From Atrichornis clamosus (lineage: Eukaryota; Chordata; Aves; Passeriformes; Menuridae), in NCBI GenBank assembly GCA_013400975.1, contig WBMZ01011550.1:1-64000 (forward strand): DNA of 64,000 bases, in the 5' to 3' direction. A program made the translations under genes and the position numbers. This document shows positions 51,091 to 64,000 of this stretch, in pieces. Within the stretch, counting starts at the first letter, position 1. The number at the start of each line of letters is the position of its first letter. Below the pieces are notes generated by a model. It was not told where the DNA came from. It did no database searches and saw only the letters and a list, made by a program, of their open reading frames with translations.

Positions 51091-54000
51091 CTGAAACAGA
51101 AAAGGGTTGGATTTAATCTCTATACATCCTGTCAATCTATCAGGACATAGAAGTAACCTAAACAACCAAACAGCATTGAATTCATGCTAGAGAAGAATGA
51201 GAAGGTTCAGCTCTTTTAATACTCACCATGTTGTTCATCATATTCGGTATCTGAGGGATGTTTCTTACAGACTGCAAATGGCTTTCAAGCTTCTCAATGA
51301 AAGTCACAGCCTCAGTCAATAACTCTACTATACACCTGTAACCAAGAATGAGCTCAAAAGTTGTGCTAAACAATGAGAATTTAGTAGTTACAAGCTCTTA
51401 TTTCTTTGCTCTGGTTTTCTTAGTTCTCTTCTCCAGCTTTATGCAAGTTCCTAACCATCTAATTAATTTTTCTGCAATCACACTTCTTTTATGACTCTTA
51501 GCAACAAGCAAGGCAGGAATTACAGACATGAATAACCACTTCTTCAGTAACTGGGCTAGATTTTTAGACCATAAGAAGAAAGACTATATTTTTAAAACAT
51601 GCACTAAGCATGTCTGGGAATCATTCACACTTATTCTAAGCAAGTGACAGTGGAAGGAAGACACCCAGTGCTGAACTAACAATTCCTGCTTGGGAGAAGC
51701 ATAACAAATCAAGCATGTAGCATATTTGTTTAAAACAAGACATCACAAATTGTTCTGTAGTCTTCTGAAGACTAGACCAATAACCTAAGTAAATATTCAT
51801 AAAAACATGTATCACTACCTTCCTATGAATTTATCAATGAGTAAACTAGTAGCTTTTAGCTGACATTCTGCTACCACTTTTTATTTCTATTCTTATCAAT
51901 GGAAAAATTAATGAAAGCATGTGATTTTTACTATCTCCTAGTTCAAATTAATTTGGACTCAAACAAGTACAATTATTTTCTGTGTGCCTACTTGTGAAAA
52001 GTAGCCTCAACAGGAAGGCTCTCTTGACATCTGTGTTTTATCAACCTCTTTCTGAGAGCCGCCTTCTCTTTCAGTATGGCTTCCAGGTGCCTGTTCATAT
52101 CTTGCAAAATCTCGCACTTTTTCCCTATAAAATAAAATTGCAAAGTTGAACCGATTGTCCTGCTAAAACAAGAGCAAAATTTCTTCTGGAGAAAGACAGA
52201 AAGAAAAACACTGATCTATTCCACTGGACAGTTTACATTCAAGAGAGACATAAATCAGAAAGGCTTTTTTGGAGCGTATACAATTTAGTATCAGCATACA
52301 CTCTAAGTTGCGATAACTACTTTTTAGAGGTACAGGTATGTAACTGTTTTACATTATCTGTAGTTATAAGTAAATTCTCAGTAGAATTAAGCACAATAGT
52401 AGCAAGCTAAAATGTTTGTAAGTACCCATAAAATCAGGGTGGAAAAAGTGTGAAATAATAAAGAAATGAATACATATGCTCCCCAACTGCTAAATTAAAA
52501 ATGTATGTAATTTTAGGGTGATAGAGTTGCAGCAGAAATAATATTGAGTTTCTGGAAAAGAAGCGGAGCAGCACATGCAGGCCCACAGTTCCTCATGATC
52601 TCAGAACTGATGCTCCACTGACCCTGGGGAGATGACCACACGTCCCACACTATTTTGGAGAATGAGTTATACACGGAGCTTCTACTGAGCCTGTAGAGAG
52701 TGCAAGTTCAAATAGTATGGAAACATGCTTCAGGTGTTAATAAAACACCTACCACCTCTAACAAGTTATCCAGAGATGACTGCTCCAATAACTGCTAGAC
52801 ATGTCATGTACTCAGATGAAACATTAATCTGATGAAGTAAATTAAGACTCTTGGTTTTTCTACAGTACAACTGCACTTACCTAAGTAAAAATGGTGAGTA
52901 ATGTCTGCTGTCTCATTCTCCAACTGCATCATTTCAGTTTTCAGTTTTATCTATAACAATAATAACATCAAACGAAATGCATTTTTAATATACTTACCAG
53001 ATATTGTGGACTCTCTTGGGGTGGAGGAGGAAGTATAAAGGGAGAAAGTGGCAGCACGGGGGAGAGCGTGTGTGTGAAAGAGAGCACATTACCATGCTCT
53101 CTGGACAGTTTCTACTACTAGGTGGGGCTTTTTGGGTCAATAGGAAGAAAACGGTCAAAAAACCCCAATTTAAATAATTTGGCAATTTGTGCTGGAAAAG
53201 ACAGATCCTGCAATTCATTCCTAAAACACAGAAACTTATGACAGAATTGCTTGCGTTGGAAGGACCCTTAAAGATCATCTAGTTCCAAACCCCTGCTAAT
53301 GGGCAGGGGTACCATCTACTACACCAGGTTGCTCAGAGCCCCATCCAACTTGGCCTTGAACACTTCCAGGGATGGGCATCCACAACTTCTTTGGGCAACC
53401 TATTTCAGTGCCTCACCACCCTCAGAGTAAAGAATTTCTTCCTATATCTAATCTCATCTCTCCTCTTTTAGTTTAAACCATTCCCCGCCATCCTAGCACT
53501 GCTTCTGTAAAATGTCACTCTCCTGCTTTTTTTTAAGCCCCCTTTAAGTACTGAACTGCTGCTGAACAACCCCAGCTCACTCTGCCAGTCTTTGTAGCAG
53601 AGGCGTTCCAGCCCTCAGATTATCCTCATGGCCCTCCTCTGGAACCTCTCTAAAAAGTCCACCTCTTCCTTGTCCTCAGGATCACAGACCTGGACACAGC
53701 ATTCCAGGTGGGGTCTCACAAGGGCAGAAGAGGAGAATCCCTTCCCTTGCCCTACTGACCACGTTGCTTTGGATGCAGCCCAGGATGTGGTTGGTTTTCT
53801 GGGCTGTGAGTGCACATTGCCAGCTCATATCCAGCTTTTCATACATGAGAACCCCCAACTCCTTCTCCACAGGACTGCTCCCCATGAGTTCATCTCCCAG
53901 TCTGTACTGATATCTGGTATTGCCTTGATCCAGGTGCAGGACCTTACACCTGGATCTGTTGAACTTGAGGTTCTCATGGGTCCACTTCTCAAGCTTGCCC

Positions 54001-55303
54001 AGCACCCTCTGGATGGCATCCCATCCTTTTGTTGTGTTCACTGCACCTCTCAGCTTCACATCATCTGCAAACTTGCTGAAATTGCGCTTATCTCCTGGTC
54101 TATGTCATGGATAAAGTTACTAAAGAGCACCAGGCCCAGGACAGAGCCCTGAGGGACACCACTTCTTCACCAGCCTCCACCTGGACATAGAACCATTGAC
54201 CACAACTCTCTGGTTGTGTCCATCCTACCAATTCCTTAATCACTGAATAGTCTACCCTTCAAACCCACGTCTCTCCTACTTACATCTCCTACAAAGCAGT
54301 TTCACAGTCTATGTACTGTCTAAACCAACCTTATAAAAGACAAGAAAACAGCCAATTCAGGCAGCAAAAATGACTGAGGTTACTTCTTGCTAATCAACAA
54401 AATTACCTATAAAGAAACACATTTTTGTAAACTGAAATCAACTACAAACTCTTTTTTATTCTTCAATTTTTCAGAAAACTCAGGCCACACTTCAGTCAAA
54501 GGTACAGCCTGCTGAGTCCTTCTACTTATACCTAAAATTTTGTTTCACAGTTTTGTTCTTTTCTTTATGGCAATTCAGTCCACTGGGGAAAAAATGCCAA
54601 TAGTTAAACAGCTGAAGTGTTAAAAAACCCCTTAAAACATGAAACAACATGGCACATGCAGTCTGATACTTCATCGGAGGCCCTGTATTACCTCCAAGTA
54701 TTAAAGTGTTGAATGTACAATGACAACAGTAAAGACTATACCTCATTGATTTCAGCTTCCATGTTTACCATTTTTTCCATCTCTGAGAATTTCACAAAGC
54801 ATGGCGTTCTTCTACAAGTTAAATCCAAGCTCTCCTGTGAAAGGAAAACAACAGGAAAAACGCAGTCAGAAGCAAGAACGTACCGAGCAAATACTCCAAA
54901 GCGGCTTTTAATAGTTTTAAATTGTTGTTACTCTCCTGTGCTCCGCAATGCAGCACAATTCACCCGTAAGTTAGGTTATTTCGCGGCGCTTTTCTCCGCG
55001 GCCGCCCGGGCCCCTGGTCCGTACCTGGCTCACGGCGCCCGCCGCCAGACACCGCTCCAGCAGCACGGCCGCCGCCGAGGGCTGCCCGGGCTCCCAGGGC
55101 CACGGGGCGCCGCCGCACTGCTGCTCATCGTGCTCCACGTCGAGCCACGAGCTCCACTCCAGATGGGAATCGGCATCGAGCTGGGGCTCGCTCGCCCTGC
55201 GGAGCCTGGGGCTGGGGCTGGGGCTGGGCCTGGCGGCCGCCACACCAACCATATCGGTGTCGTGGAACGACGCCCTCAGCCGGGAGCGCCTGGGCGTCGC
55301 CAT
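50941..55303 (-). CDS. HAUS2: HAUS2 (CEP27), augmin-like complex subunit 2, complete
   Basis: Six coding exons on the minus strand (55303-55025, 54834-54742, 52950-52881, 52124-51992, 51335-51227, 51090-50941) join to 834 nt, 277 codons plus TAA, with GT-AG borders throughout. Family landmarks match human HAUS2 (about 235 aa): LLERCLAAGAVSQ at 81-93, CFVKFSEMEKMVNMEAEINE around 105-124, MNRHLEAILKEKAALRKRL in the middle, LTEAVTFIEKLESHLQSVRN and a final GLEELTKQILKWEELQKEV. These are largely helical, coiled-coil-prone segments. Known role: one of eight subunits of augmin, which recruits gamma-tubulin to existing microtubules for branching nucleation in the spindle. The first exon has a Gly/Pro/Ser-rich extension of about 60 residues absent in human. 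The start ATG has a strong context, but M18 is an in-frame alternative. It is transcribed from a CpG island shared with LRRC57. Confidence 0.96.
51227..51335 (-). CDS. HAUS2: HAUS2 coding exon 5 (residues 192-228)
   Basis: The acceptor is ttggttacag|GTGTAT and the donor AACATG|GTGAGT (phase 0). It encodes CIVELLTEAVTFIEKLESHL and QSVRNIPQIPNMMNNM. The LxEAVTFIEKLExHL segment is a HAUS2 signature. Confidence 0.95.
51992..52124 (-). CDS. HAUS2: HAUS2 coding exon 4 (residues 148-192, split codon)
   Basis: The acceptor is attttatag|GGAAAA and the donor TCACAA|GTAGGC (phase 2). It contains KKCEILQDMNRHLEAILKE and ALRKRL, then CQESLPVEATFH. It matches the best conserved central part of HAUS2. The donor GTAGGC is weaker than the other donors. 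Confidence 0.94.
52881..52950 (-). CDS. HAUS2: HAUS2 coding exon 3 (residues 125-148, split codon)
   Basis: The acceptor is ttgttatag|ATAAAA and the donor ACTTAG|GTAAGT (phase 1). It encodes IKLKTEMMQLENETADITHH followed by FYL, continuing the coiled coil. It is too short and open to have stood out as an ORF, but the frame links exons 2 and 4 exactly. Confidence 0.93.
52951..54741 (-). other. HAUS2: HAUS2 intron 2
   Basis: This 1.8-kb intron is mostly occupied by the minus-strand CR1 LINE (53.23-54.29 kb). The other HAUS2 introns are small: intron 1 of 190 nt, intron 3 of 756 nt, intron 4 of 656 nt and intron 5 of 136 nt. None of them contains a recognised feature. Confidence 0.85.
53228..54290 (-). 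mobile_element. CR1 LINE, 5'-truncated, minus strand, in HAUS2 intron 2
   Basis: The minus-strand reading gives CR1 ORF2 C-terminal remnants at about 54059-53682 (MKLRGAVNTTKGWDAIQRV, LGKLEKWTHENLKFN, CKVLHLDQGN, QCALTAQKTNHILGCIQS). A 3'UTR follows, ending at about 53228 with the tail seen on the plus strand as cagaattgcttgcgttgg. Frame breaks show it is inactive. It has the same orientation as HAUS2 transcription. Confidence 0.93.
54742..54834 (-). CDS. HAUS2: HAUS2 coding exon 2 (residues 94-124)
   Basis: The acceptor is cctttcacag|GAGAGC and the donor AATGAG|GTATAG. It contains 31 codons in phase 0 at both ends, with RRTPCFVKFSEMEKMVNM and EAEINE. The position and wording match the human cysteine-Phe-Val block before the first coiled coil. 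Confidence 0.95.
55025..55303 (-). CDS. HAUS2: HAUS2 coding exon 1 (residues 1-93)
   Basis: Very GC-rich exon with donor AGCCAG|GTACGG (phase 0). Only its end, about AAAVLLERCLAAGAVSQ, matches the conserved N-terminal helix of HAUS2. Before it lies a low-complexity stretch with RPSPSPSPRLRRASEP and an acidic and Trp-rich segment. In-frame ATGs are at 55303 (gccATGG) and at codon 18. I chose the first because it has the stronger context and no upstream in-frame ATG is seen. Confidence 0.88.
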
Positions 55304-55329
55304 GGCGGGTGTGGCAGGAACGGCGGTGA

Positions 55330-55450
55330 CACGCGTCCGGTTCCGGGCGGCCGCTGGGCGCTGCTGGAGCGGAGGTTCTGGAAGGGCGGAGCGCAGGGGA
55401 CGTGCCGGGGCTCCGCCGCCGCGGAGCGTCTGCGTGCGGCGCCCGTACAG
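55330..55450 (+). other. LRRC57: Possible 5' non-coding exon of LRRC57
   Basis: The LRRC57 start codon exon lies about 800 bp right of the CpG island and seems to begin at an acceptor (cttgacag, ending 56226), so an upstream untranslated exon is expected in the island. The sequence CCGTACAG|GTTGGT at 55450/55451 is a reasonable donor. Boundaries are guesses. A transcript read spanning 55450 to 56227 would settle it. Confidence 0.4.
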
Positions 55451-56223
55451 GTTGGTTGGGCCGGGCCGGGCCGGGCTGCCTCCGGCGGAGCCCTCGGCGG
55501 TGCTAGGGTCGGGGCCGGAGCAGCCGAGCGGGGTTGAGGCGGGGGAACCGCGGCCTGCAGCGGGTCAGTGCTGGCCTCGCCCCTTGCCGGGGGGCCCGCG
55601 GCGGCACGGAGCGCATCTCCTGTCGGGCTCCCCGTCCCGGCTGCTTACGTGCTGTCCCAGGCTTCATTCCGCACCGCCCGGCTGCGAACCCGGCACTAAT
55701 CCTCCGGCCCGTGACCCCTGCGCCCTGGGATTAAACCCCGCTGGGGTTACGGGGATGGGTGTCGTGTCACGGCAAATAGTCATGGCAGAGAAGTCAGTTC
55801 TCTAAATAGAATACAGGTTTCACAAAAACCAAATAAAACAGTAGCAATGTCGGCAGGGCAGTGCTGGTAGATACCACAGAATCTCTTTATGCTGTAGGGC
55901 CACGAAAGAGTCAAAATGTGGAAAATGTGCAGTTTTCCCACTTAGTCTTAACTGCGTTTGTTGCATCATTTCAAAAATCAAACTGCTATAATGAAGGCAC
56001 CTTAATCTAGGTAAATCTTTAGACTTCTAGGTTTTAGTTACGAGGAAGATGAAAGCGCAGCAGTGAAAAGGTTCCGTGTGTCGAAATGCTTTCAGTATTG
56101 GAGACAGTGCACATAAAATGACTTTTTACATTCGCTTTATCACAGAGACTTTGAATTGCAGGTCTCTAGCACAGAGTAAGGGAGAAACTGGCTGATACCG
56201 TCACTCGAAGTCCGTGTGCTTGA

Positions 56224-60163
<3,940 letters not shown>

Positions 60164-60830
60164 TCATTATTGTCACCCTGTATATTACCCATAAGAAGAC
60201 TTAGACTAGAAGCATCTGCTTCATTGACTTAAACCTAAGACTGATGAAGAACATGATCAGACTACTCCTCTTCTAGTGGTCTGATAGAGCCTGTTAAGGC
60301 CACATTGAATAAACTTGAACTAGAGAATATAGGTATTGAACTGATGAACCTGCCCAGGGGCCAGTTTTGATTTTTGTGCCACAATAGCTTTTAACACAGT
60401 ACATGTTCTCCTTTGTCAGGGCTTGTTCTTTCACAGAGAATGGGAATGAGCATTTCAAAGTTGCCAGTTCCCTTTTGTCAGGAAGCGGTTGATTTGTAAG
60501 AGGATTATTTCTTCTGGAAACATTTTTCCATGATAGCACATGGAAGTTCTACCACCAAAGCACTGTATGTCTTGCGGTAAGCACTATTTTACAGAGAAGA
60601 ACTTTTACAGATTAGGTTTCAGTTTATAACCTGTATAAGTTTTTTTTAATGAAGCACAAATAGTTGTGGTTAAGTTAAATGTTTTATTAACAGCTTACAG
60701 TAAACAAATTGTGGTTTGAGCATCCTTCATTTATATTTGACTCTACAGGCTTTCTTTTCCCATAAGCAAGAATTGCACTACAGTCCACTTCTGCTTGAAC
60801 TGTATCAAATAAAAATTAGGTTCATCTTCA
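60164..60830 (+). other. LRRC57: LRRC57 3'UTR (estimated)
   Basis: Untranslated sequence follows the stop. AATAAA occurs at 60308-60313, only about 145 nt after the stop, and again at 60808-60813. Use of one or both sites is plausible; transcript data would decide. Confidence 0.55.
60308..60313 (+). terminator. LRRC57: Candidate LRRC57 polyadenylation signal AATAAA (proximal)
   Basis: A canonical hexamer 145 nt after the stop codon. A second copy lies at 60808-60813. Confidence 0.5.
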
Positions 60831-63800
60831 GTGTGTTCAGTAAAAATGTATATTGCTAGAAAATATAATATCCTTGCACTTACTCCTTGTGTACAAAGCA
60901 ATGCTGAAGGTTTTAGTTGTCAGCCCACTGCTGCTGCCTTATTACCAAAAGCACCTAGAAAGAGCTAAAAATGTATGCAATTATGTAACTTATACTGAAA
61001 AGGAAAATGTACATGTATATTTTAGTAAATTATTTTTTAAAAATCAGTTCAAGTTTATGTGGTGTAACTGTTGTCACTTTAATACATAGTATTAAGCTGT
61101 CACTGAAAGCCCTCACTTAGCTACTTGGGTCTGTCAGTTGTTGGTAACAGCTGCACTTCAACATAACAGCCATAATTAGCATTAGCAGTAAGTGGTTCTT
61201 TTATGAGATGCTCGGGGAAGTATCTAGTTCCATGTTGCCATTTTATTTCAATTCTTATATAGTAATACCTATGAGAAGAGTGTTTTAAGGGACATCAGCT
61301 CCTTATTCAAAGGATGAATGTGACAGGGAACTAGTTTTACTTAAGAACCCCCATTCCAGCTACTACTGCATGAAAAAATCTACTAGCTTCTTGTCAGTAG
61401 GCTTCTTGCTGACAGCAGTCAATGTTTATGAGACTACTTCATTTTGCAAGACAGAACCAGGGGAGTGCTTTAAGAACACAACTGTGTGTTACCATAATGC
61501 AAGGCCCTGTATTGTCAGAAATCTATCCGGCTTCATAGTAATAGATTCCAGATTATGACATACAAATTGAGTAGTGAATAAATCCTCCACACTTGTTCTA
61601 AATCCTAGCTCCTCCTGATACCTGAATCCCATTTGAAGTACTAGCTTTTTTTTTCTAGAGATTTGCTGCACATGAGACAGCAACAGAACAAAGCTCCTCA
61701 GCAGATTTCCCTCTTTGCATTCACCAAGGGAGTGGTCTCTTACCAATATGTATGCACTTGGCAATACTGTGCTGTGGTGGCATTTTTGTTTTACTATTTT
61801 TTAACTGAAAGTATCTGCATTCAGAGATGCTGCTTCTCTCATTTAACGTGTTTATCAGGATTCTTACTTCTATTCATCAACGTCTAAGAAGAGATGGTAG
61901 AACAGAACATTTGAAAATTACGGAGTTAGCATTGCTGTTTTGAAAAAACAAAATCTTACTGTTGTGGGAAGTATTTAAGTCAACATTTCTTTTACGTGAT
62001 CACTAGTACATTTAGAAACCTTTCAATTGCTCATTGTTAGGCTCCTTTGCTACCTTTGAATTATGACAGCTGTCAAAGCTTTTGTAGAGCAAAATGGAGA
62101 AAGCACCATATAAAATACTGGTTGGAGCCATGTAACTAAAGTTGTTCCAGAACAGAGGAAGACTTATACCTGTTTCAAGGAAGAAACAACGGACTGATAC
62201 CCTTACATGTTTTAACTCACAGAAATGAACTAAGTAACAGTTGAATGCTGTTCTATACATTTCAGCACTCTATGTAATCTACTAGTAGTTTTATATTCTT
62301 TTCCCTCATCATCACCCCCACCCTATAAGTGAAGCTATAAAATAATTTTATTTCCATGCACAATTACTCTTGTAGCTTTTTAATTTTGGACTTACTGAGG
62401 TAGAAAAATGTTACCCTAGTTAACAATATAAACTTTTCATGTATTTTATTTCAGACATATATCACTTGCTCTCCAATATTCCATTGCAATAAGACACACA
62501 TTTCATCCATCTATTCAACCAGCATTTGGACACTGCATTGCTTCAAGCACAGCAAAGTTGAATTAGCAACTGCAGGTCGCTGTGTGGTGTAAACAGTGCA
62601 CTGTTTCACCATATAGCTTTCACAGAGGTGAGTTCAATGTACAAGCAGCATGTGCTGCAGTTCATACTACAGCTACTGCTGTGTTAAAAAGCTTAGTCTT
62701 TCATCAAGGAGTAGACTAGCTTGAATTTACCAATTATCATAATTTAAGTGTACCCATGGGACATGTGCTGCCTGCTCATAAGTCACATAAGCAGGCTGTC
62801 CCTAATTTTCCTAGTTACTGGTAGAAATACAGTAGATTAGAAGTACTTTTTCCAAACCCTCCCCAAGTATGCTAGTCTGTCTTGCAATTCAGAACTGTTG
62901 CAAGTCAACAAAAGTCTGTATTTTCCCCCATACCTATTCCCCCTTCAGAGCATTCTGGGAATCCAAAGCTCTGTAGCATTACAGAAAATGCAGTTCAAAT
63001 TGCCTCACAAGTGAAATTGCATTGGCAGTAGGTTAAATCACTACATTTAATCTACTGGACTAGGTATTTGGTAGGCATCTGTTATCAGTACTTAACTGAA
63101 AAGTTTTAAGTTATTTTACTTTGTTCCTGTATCATCCTGAAGTATATTCCCATGTCAAATCGTGGTCTGTCAAAGAAGAGATGGACACAGTTCATAGTCT
63201 GAAGTTAGGAGATGTTGATTATGCAGGGATCAAAACCAGAGTGTTAAAGACTACAATACTCCTTTCCTCCCAACCACGCCCATTCTTTTGTTAGTATTAG
63301 GATTTCTGTGAAATAAAAATAGAAGTGAAACTTCCTAGTTGCATAATAGCAACTAGTTCTGCCAAGTTTTTTAAGGACAGGAAACTAAACAAAGGCATTT
63401 CTAAGAGAAAATAGTTTTACAATACATTCAGTTATAAAAGTATGTATTTTTTGTGCACAATATATAGTTTAACAATCAAAAGCAGAAACTGTAAACCTTC
63501 ATTCTTAATAGCATTCAGACATACAAAGATGTACAAGTGTTGATTTCATACCATAGATACGGAAATTAAGCATCTATTCTATAGACAACAGTAAGACAAT
63601 CCAAGAAGCAAACTGCATTGTTGACTAACATAAAGGCACCAACTCCCTCACAGATTTGGCTCTTGCTGCATCAGAAAATAGTATTGCTACTCCACTAAAC
63701 TTAAGAGTCTCAGAAATTATTTTCTTGTGTGGTATTCATTGCGATGTTACAGTTTTGATATACCAATCACTGCATTCTATCAGCCAACATACTAATTTTT

Positions 63801-64000
63801 TGTTAGAGCTCAGGCAAGTCAAGAACACAGACTTGTAATGGCAAGGGAGAAAATCATTCCAATGTCTGGAATGTCAAAATGCTACAGAGCAGGTTTGCAG
63901 TGTGTAAGCAGAATAAGGTAACCACTTCAGTCTTCTGTTCCAGGAGACAATCATAAATAATGTACACTTTGCTTTCAGAACTAGCAGCAAATATTCCTTC
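60831..64000. other. AT-rich region right of LRRC57, no gene recognised
   Basis: About 3.2 kb without any recognised exon or repeat. In human, SNAP23 converges on LRRC57 from this side. I searched the minus-strand reading for the conserved SNAP23 C-terminus and did not see it, so only its 3'UTR, if anything, could fall here. A minus-strand AATAAA exists at 60683-60688. Confidence 0.5.

Larger units (their letters stand above)
54960..55760. promoter_or_regulatory. Bidirectional CpG-island promoter of HAUS2 and LRRC57
   Basis: CpG-dense, GC-rich DNA spans HAUS2 exon 1 and continues about 450 bp upstream of its ATG towards LRRC57. Between about 55305 and 55390 are a GGTGACAC stretch and TTCCGG (an ETS-type core read on either strand). 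No TATA box is seen. Because HAUS2 goes left and LRRC57 right from the same island, shared regulation is likely, which is an inference. Confidence 0.8.

Noticed and set aside
54713..55537. 274-codon plus-strand ORF over the HAUS2/LRRC57 promoter
   Set aside because: It is antisense to HAUS2 exons 1 and 2, rich in Gly, Ala, Arg and Pro as expected of CpG-island DNA, and has no family resemblance.
61370..61558. 62-codon plus-strand ORF that begins like a signal peptide and has several Cys
   Set aside because: It lies right of LRRC57 in AT-rich sequence with no splice-linked exon, no conserved family pattern and a length common by chance.

Overview
This is a vertebrate nuclear genome window, almost certainly from a bird and probably a songbird. 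The genes are split by GT-AG introns. CR1 LINE fragments occur at four or more places. One short interspersed element joins an isoleucine-tRNA-like half to a CR1-like tail, the arrangement of TguSINE1, first described in zebra finch. Outside two CpG-rich promoters the DNA is AT-rich and gene-poor.

Three protein-coding genes are supported exon by exon. (1) STARD9 (kinesin-3 family, KIF16A) is on the minus strand. Its first seven coding exons run from a CpG island near 48 kb down to position 509 and encode residues 1-186, the N-terminal half of the motor domain. The rest of this very large gene lies before position 1. (2) HAUS2 (augmin subunit) is complete on the minus strand, with six coding exons between 55,303 and 50,941 and a predicted 277 aa. 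(3) LRRC57 is complete on the plus strand, with five coding exons between 56,239 and 60,163 and a predicted 238 aa. HAUS2 and LRRC57 are divergent and share one CpG-island promoter at about 55.0-55.75 kb. STARD9 lies about 2 kb downstream of HAUS2 in the same direction. The order STARD9-HAUS2-LRRC57 matches the human 15q15 neighbourhood, where SNAP23 comes next, converging on LRRC57. No SNAP23 coding exon is visible before 64 kb.

Layout: 1-47.9 kb is STARD9, mostly introns of 27 kb (intron 3) and 14 kb (intron 1). It holds a degenerate CR1 LINE with a second CR1 3' end facing it at 15-16 kb, the tRNA-Ile/CR1 SINE at 41.2 kb, and low-complexity tracts. 47.7-48.3 kb is the STARD9 promoter, with a G-rich hexanucleotide repeat just inside intron 1. 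48.3-50.5 kb is intergenic with a CR1 tail. 50.5-55.3 kb is HAUS2, with a roughly 1 kb CR1 in intron 2. 55.3-60.8 kb is LRRC57. 60.8-64 kb is AT-rich with no recognised gene.

STARD9 and HAUS2 homologues both act at the spindle: STARD9 in pericentriolar cohesion, and HAUS2 in augmin-dependent microtubule branching. LRRC57 is a poorly characterised leucine-rich-repeat protein. I found no bacterial-style system, CRISPR array or clearly novel gene. The points most worth checking are the intron-1 G-rich repeat of STARD9, the long avian N-terminus of HAUS2, and the SINE and CR1 arrangements.
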